Positions 8,388-10,965 of a stretch of DNA of 10,965 bases are shown in pieces. Position 1 is the first letter of the stretch. Each line of letters begins with the position of its first letter. The notes beneath the pieces were generated by a model. The model was not told where the DNA came from and ran no database searches. It worked only from the letters and a program-made list of their open reading frames with translations. Both the position numbers and the translations under genes were made by a program. Where the stretch lies: positions 1-10,965 of the forward strand of contig JAQGPB010000435.1 of the NCBI GenBank assembly GCA_028293265.1, written 5' to 3'. The DNA is from Pedosphaera sp. (GTDB taxonomy: Bacteria > Verrucomicrobiota > Verrucomicrobiae > Limisphaerales > Pedosphaeraceae).

Positions 8388-9749
8388 ATGAGAACGGCTT
8401 TGTCGACCGTCATAATCGCGTTGCTTCTGATTATATTTCCATTGGCGTGTCAGGCCATCCAGTCGTCATCTCAAGCGCTCGGGCATCTGCTCTTGGAAAC
8501 TCTTCCCGAGAAAGGTGGTTCTGCAGGAATAAATGACGCTCAGGTTGATTCAATTCACTATTGGATGGATGGCCCTCATGATGCAAATGCCGGAAGCCTG
8601 ACCCCGAATGTTGCAAAGCCAAAAGATCATGGAAGCACCCGGCACAATCCACGAGCAGTCGCACTGATGTTTGCCAGTGGCGATCCCGCATACGCAGCCA
8701 TTTTAAATCGGGCAAGACTCCATAAGATTGAGGATGTTGCCCACAATGCCGCAACTCTTGATGGGTATGAAAACAACTACCGCATGCACAGCGCCGCTCT
8801 GGAACTCCTGAAATTTGTGAAAAGCAATCACAGTTTGCCTCCGCATTTGCCGGCGTGGGTTGATGAGTCGGGCCCCTCGACTAAGCCGCTCGCACAAGAA
8901 ATAGTCCCGAGCAATAGCAGCCTCGTAAAGGTTAAAAAAGCGCATCACCGAGTTGCCATCCAGCAACATTTTTATCCTGAAGAACCCAGTGCTAATGGCA
9001 GGCAGGATTGGCTGTGGCCAGCCTTTAATGACGAGGCTTTTTTTACTAATATTGTTGATGATGGAGAAAACGTATTGATCGGCATGGGCAATGTTGCTAC
9101 AGCAGCCACTTTCGGTCTGGGCAAACAGATCAATTACACAATTAGCGACATTGGTAAAACGGGCTCGGACGGGGAAAATTATGAAAGTACACTTTTTCAA
9201 GCTTTCAGCCAATCCGTAATAGACGGGAAAACAGAAACCGGGATGTTGAAAGAACTCAGCTTAAATATATCCGGCTACCGATTTGGGAACCAGATTAATG
9301 ATAATTGGGATTACGGGCTCGCAACCGGGGACTTCAGTCGGTTCAGCCAGAATATGGGGCAATTTGCTTTCATTGCCGGCACTCCAAAGGCACTTGCGAT
9401 CGCCGACAGAATTGACCTTCCACTCCTGAAGCAATTTGATCCAGAAGACAGCCTGCGACCCTGTCCTGAACTCAGGCGCCCTTACATTAGAGTTGACGTC
9501 CGTGCTGAAGTGGAGGCCCGCGCTCCAAAGACTCCCGAGGGGGATTTCATTGACCTTAATACCGGCGAGACAATTAAAGGGAAATACCACCTTGGACACA
9601 AACCCGGCCACGAATTCCACACTGAGAAGGCAAAGGCTGAGGCGAAAGGGTTGAATCAAAAGAAATTTAACAACGAGCAGAACAACCCGGATTTATACCA
9701 GATCGAACACCCTTCAGCCAACCAGAGTCATCAATTTGAGCATGAATGA
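8388..9749 (+). CDS. Secreted toxin with C-terminal GH-E (HNH/EndoVII) nuclease domain
   Basis: 453 residues. Residues 1-23 are a Sec signal peptide (VIIALLLIIFPLACQA), so the protein is exported from the producing cell. Residues about 40-160 form an unrecognised module with a His-rich patch (HYWMDGPHD at 57-65, then HGSTRHNP). Residues about 216-262 and 323-343 (NVLIGMGNVATAATFGLGK, MGQFAFIAGTPKAL) resemble the glycine-rich pretoxin segments that precede nuclease tips in Rhs-type toxins. Residues about 364-453 carry the GH-E nuclease hallmarks: DLNTGE, GHKPGHEF (G403-H404, E409), a helix with NNP, then YQIEHPSANQSHQFE. GH-E domains belong to the HNH/EndoVII nuclease superfamily of polymorphic toxins; DNA cleavage is expected from the family, not shown here. 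The next gene overlaps its stop and is probably the immunity gene. The ribosome site is weak (AAGGAAA at 8367-8373, 14 bases from ATG). Base composition is lower in GC than upstream, suggesting transfer. Confidence 0.85.
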   Translation: MRTALSTVIIALLLIIFPLACQAIQSSSQALGHLLLETLPEKGGSAGINDAQVDSIHYWMDGPHDANAGSLTPNVAKPKDHGSTRHNPRAVALMFASGDPAYAAILNRARLHKIEDVAHNAATLDGYENNYRMHSAALELLKFVKSNHSLPPHLPAWVDESGPSTKPLAQEIVPSNSSLVKVKKAHHRVAIQQHFYPEEPSANGRQDWLWPAFNDEAFFTNIVDDGENVLIGMGNVATAATFGLGKQINYTISDIGKTGSDGENYESTLFQAFSQSVIDGKTETGMLKELSLNISGYRFGNQINDNWDYGLATGDFSRFSQNMGQFAFIAGTPKALAIADRIDLPLLKQFDPEDSLRPCPELRRPYIRVDVRAEVEARAPKTPEGDFIDLNTGETIKGKYHLGHKPGHEFHTEKAKAEAKGLNQKKFNNEQNNPDLYQIEHPSANQSHQFEHE

Positions 9750-10218
9750 CGAAAGGGATGAAATCCTGACTGCTATAGCAAAAAATAACAAGGTTGCCCT
9801 TGCACGGTTATTGGCGGAAGGATGCGACTCGAACGTGAAAGACAGCGCGGGGCGTACGCCGTTGATGCATGCTGTCATTGGTGACAAGCGTGAGATAGTT
9901 GACATGCTGATTCACAATGGTGCTGACGTTAATGCCCAAGATAATGATGGATTCTCCCCGCTTCATTTTGCAGCTCAGGACTTTCGGGTTGAAACAGCAA
10001 AGTCCCTGTTGAACAATAATGCCCAAGTGGATGCACGTGACGAATATGGGAATACACCGCTTTGGCGGGCGGTTTTTAACTCCCGAGGACGCGGCGAGAT
10101 GATCAATTTGTTGCTTGAGCATGGCGCAGATCGTATGATTAGAAACAAAAGTGGTAAAACGTCAGTCGAACTTGCGAACACCATCGCCAACTTCAACATC
10201 AAACAGTTTTTTCGCTAA
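9742..10218 (+). CDS. Ankyrin-repeat protein, probable immunity protein
   Basis: 158 residues and cytoplasmic (no signal peptide or membrane helix). It reads as a compact ankyrin solenoid: an N-terminal cap helix pair (about 5-33), three full repeats (about 36-67, 69-100 and 102-134) with the usual TPLMHAV, SPLHFAA and TPLWRAV turns and NGADVNAQD or HGADRMIRN loops, and a C-terminal cap. I chose the ATG at 9742 because it overlaps the toxin stop as ATGAATGA, an arrangement that favours coupled translation; a TTG at 9736 is also in frame. Small ankyrin proteins are a known class of immunity protein encoded directly after polymorphic toxin genes, so neutralisation of the upstream GH-E nuclease by direct binding is the likely role (inference from family and position). 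A general ankyrin adaptor cannot be excluded. Confidence 0.85.
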   Translation: MNDERDEILTAIAKNNKVALARLLAEGCDSNVKDSAGRTPLMHAVIGDKREIVDMLIHNGADVNAQDNDGFSPLHFAAQDFRVETAKSLLNNNAQVDARDEYGNTPLWRAVFNSRGRGEMINLLLEHGADRMIRNKSGKTSVELANTIANFNIKQFFR

Positions 10219-10232
10219 ACGCATCAAAAGCG

Positions 10233-10275
10233 CGCCAGCATCCCTTAGCTCGTTCCCCTGCCGTTCCTGCTGGCG
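10233..10275. repeat. Perfect 8-bp inverted repeat after the immunity gene
   Basis: CGCCAGCA at 10233-10240 and TGCTGGCG at 10268-10275 are exact reverse complements with a 27-base loop, starting 15 bases after the ankyrin stop. No T-tract follows, so it is not a textbook intrinsic terminator. It could be an mRNA 3' stem-loop or chance; its right arm lies inside the gene remnant. Confidence 0.35.
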
Positions 10276-10428
10276 AAAGATTTGGTGGAGAGGGGTGAAC
10301 GGAATCGGTGTTGCATACTCGAGCTCTGCCGGAAGTTTTGGAGCATGGACAATGGCAGGCTTAATGATTGGGCACAGGACGTAAAGGCAGGCAGGATTCC
10401 TGTTTTAGGAGCCAATCTGGTTTATTGA
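10249..10428 (+). pseudogene. Start-less 3' remnant of a protein gene
   Basis: An open stretch of 59 codons ending in TGA at 10426-10428 and bounded upstream by a TAG at 10246-10248. It reads like the conserved C-terminus of a real protein: KDLVERGER, then LELCRKFWSMDNGRLNDWA, then VKAGRIPVLGANLVY. The pattern of an amphipathic helix, a C-x-x-FW motif and an Asn-Leu-Val-Tyr end resembles the tails of uncharacterised bacterial proteins I have seen, but I cannot name the family. No ATG lies near its 5' end (only TTG 10282, GTG 10285 and an internal ATG 10345), and no ribosome site is visible, so I treat it as the left-over end of a truncated gene. It lies between the immunity gene and the Uma2 gene. 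The rest of the gap 10219-10519 holds nothing else I can support. Confidence 0.5.
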
Positions 10429-10519
10429 TGGGGGGGCATATCAAACAACCCACCAAATACCGTGACTCCGCTGTCTAATTATAACCCACAGAAATTAAAG
10501 TGATTGAGCCGATCCGCTC

Positions 10520-10965
10520 ATGACCGAAACTGAATATCTCGAAATCGAACGCCGTGCCGAATTCAAAAGCGAATTCCGCGATGGTGAGATAATCCCGATG
10601 TCCGCCGTAAACCGATGGCAGAGTTTGATTGCGGTCAATCTTTGTGCGGAACTTGGCAAACATTTGCGCGGTCGTACTTGCACGGTTTATAATTCACAAT
10701 TGCGTGTCAAAGTCGAGGCTGCGGAATTTTACACTTATCCTGATCTCTCCATCGCTAGCGACGACCAGCAATTTGAAGCGGCATACGACGACGATACACT
10801 TTTGACCCCCGCCGTCATCGTGGAAATACTGTCCGATTCGCGGGAGGCTTATGATCGCGGCAAAAAATTCGAACTTTACCGGCAGATTCCCTCGTTGCGT
10901 GAATATCTGTTGGTGAGCCAGCACAAACCACTCGTCGAGCAATTCATCCGGCAGGAGAGCGGTGA
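10520..10965 (+). CDS. Uma2-family (DUF820) PD-(D/E)XK nuclease-fold protein (3' partial)
   Basis: 148 complete codons are visible before the window ends, still open. The family pattern is clear: YLEIERRAEFKSEF and DGEI at the N-terminus, YTYPDLSI with the acidic residue D75, VIVEIL with E102, then YDRGKKFELYR with K115/K116, and LREYLLVSQ. These match the metal-binding D...ExK core of the PD-(D/E)XK fold. The family is often annotated as Uma2 endonuclease and is common in cyanobacteria, planctomycetes, verrucomicrobia and similar genomes; its cellular role is not settled. The start is fixed by an in-frame TGA at 10505-10507, with ATG at 10520 the only start after it. It gives an N-terminus slightly shorter than usual. 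No clear Shine-Dalgarno site is present. It is probably unrelated to the toxin-immunity pair. Confidence 0.88.
   Translation, partial: MTETEYLEIERRAEFKSEFRDGEIIPMSAVNRWQSLIAVNLCAELGKHLRGRTCTVYNSQLRVKVEAAEFYTYPDLSIASDDQQFEAAYDDDTLLTPAVIVEILSDSREAYDRGKKFELYRQIPSLREYLLVSQHKPLVEQFIRQESG

Noticed and set aside
8388..8456. Lipoprotein signal in the toxin (Cys21)
   Set aside because: Residues before the Cys are Pro-Leu-Ala, not a lipobox (Leu-Ala/Ser-Gly/Ala). Ordinary cleavage after CQA fits better.
10151..10384. Open frame of 77 codons overlapping the ankyrin 3' end
   Set aside because: It is out of frame with both the ankyrin gene and the remnant frame, which carries the protein-like signal.
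10462..10485. Promoter before the Uma2 gene (GTGACT and TATAAC)
   Set aside because: TATAAC at 10480-10485 is a fair -10, but the -35-like box is only 12 bases away, too close.

Overview
The window looks like a piece of a high-GC bacterial chromosome, most likely Verrucomicrobiota (possibly a soil lineage). This is an inference from gene style: a YfbK-type VWA protein beside very large secreted/membrane beta-rich proteins, weak or absent Shine-Dalgarno sites, and a Uma2 gene. No rRNA or other marker gene is present to prove it. All genes lie on the + strand; I saw no tRNA, rRNA, CRISPR array or insertion sequence.

Region 1 (2-8098) is GC-rich and probably one transcription unit. It holds the 3' part of a VWA/YfbK-like gene, a small secreted protein of unknown family, and a giant 2135-residue envelope protein. 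The giant protein has a signal peptide, a large extracytoplasmic half, six membrane helices in the middle, a second extracytoplasmic half, a helical TPR-like stretch and a last membrane helix. Reading the protein shows that the two halves are diverged copies of each other, and that each half is built from at least four repeats of a module of about 165 residues. Nothing I know by name matches this architecture, and it is the most novel thing in the window. The MIDAS-bearing VWA protein and the giant ectodomain protein may act together in the envelope, but that is inferred from adjacency only.

Region 2 (8099-10519) is clearly lower in GC and looks like an acquired or accessory insert. It holds a toxin-immunity pair: a 453-residue Sec-exported protein ending in a GH-E (HNH/EndoVII superfamily) nuclease domain, and an ankyrin-repeat protein whose start codon overlaps the toxin stop codon. 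The ankyrin protein is the probable immunity protein. Behind the pair is a start-less 3' gene remnant (10249-10428), which suggests turnover in this locus.

Region 3 (10520-end) is the 5' part of a Uma2-family (DUF820) PD-(D/E)XK nuclease-fold gene that runs off the window.
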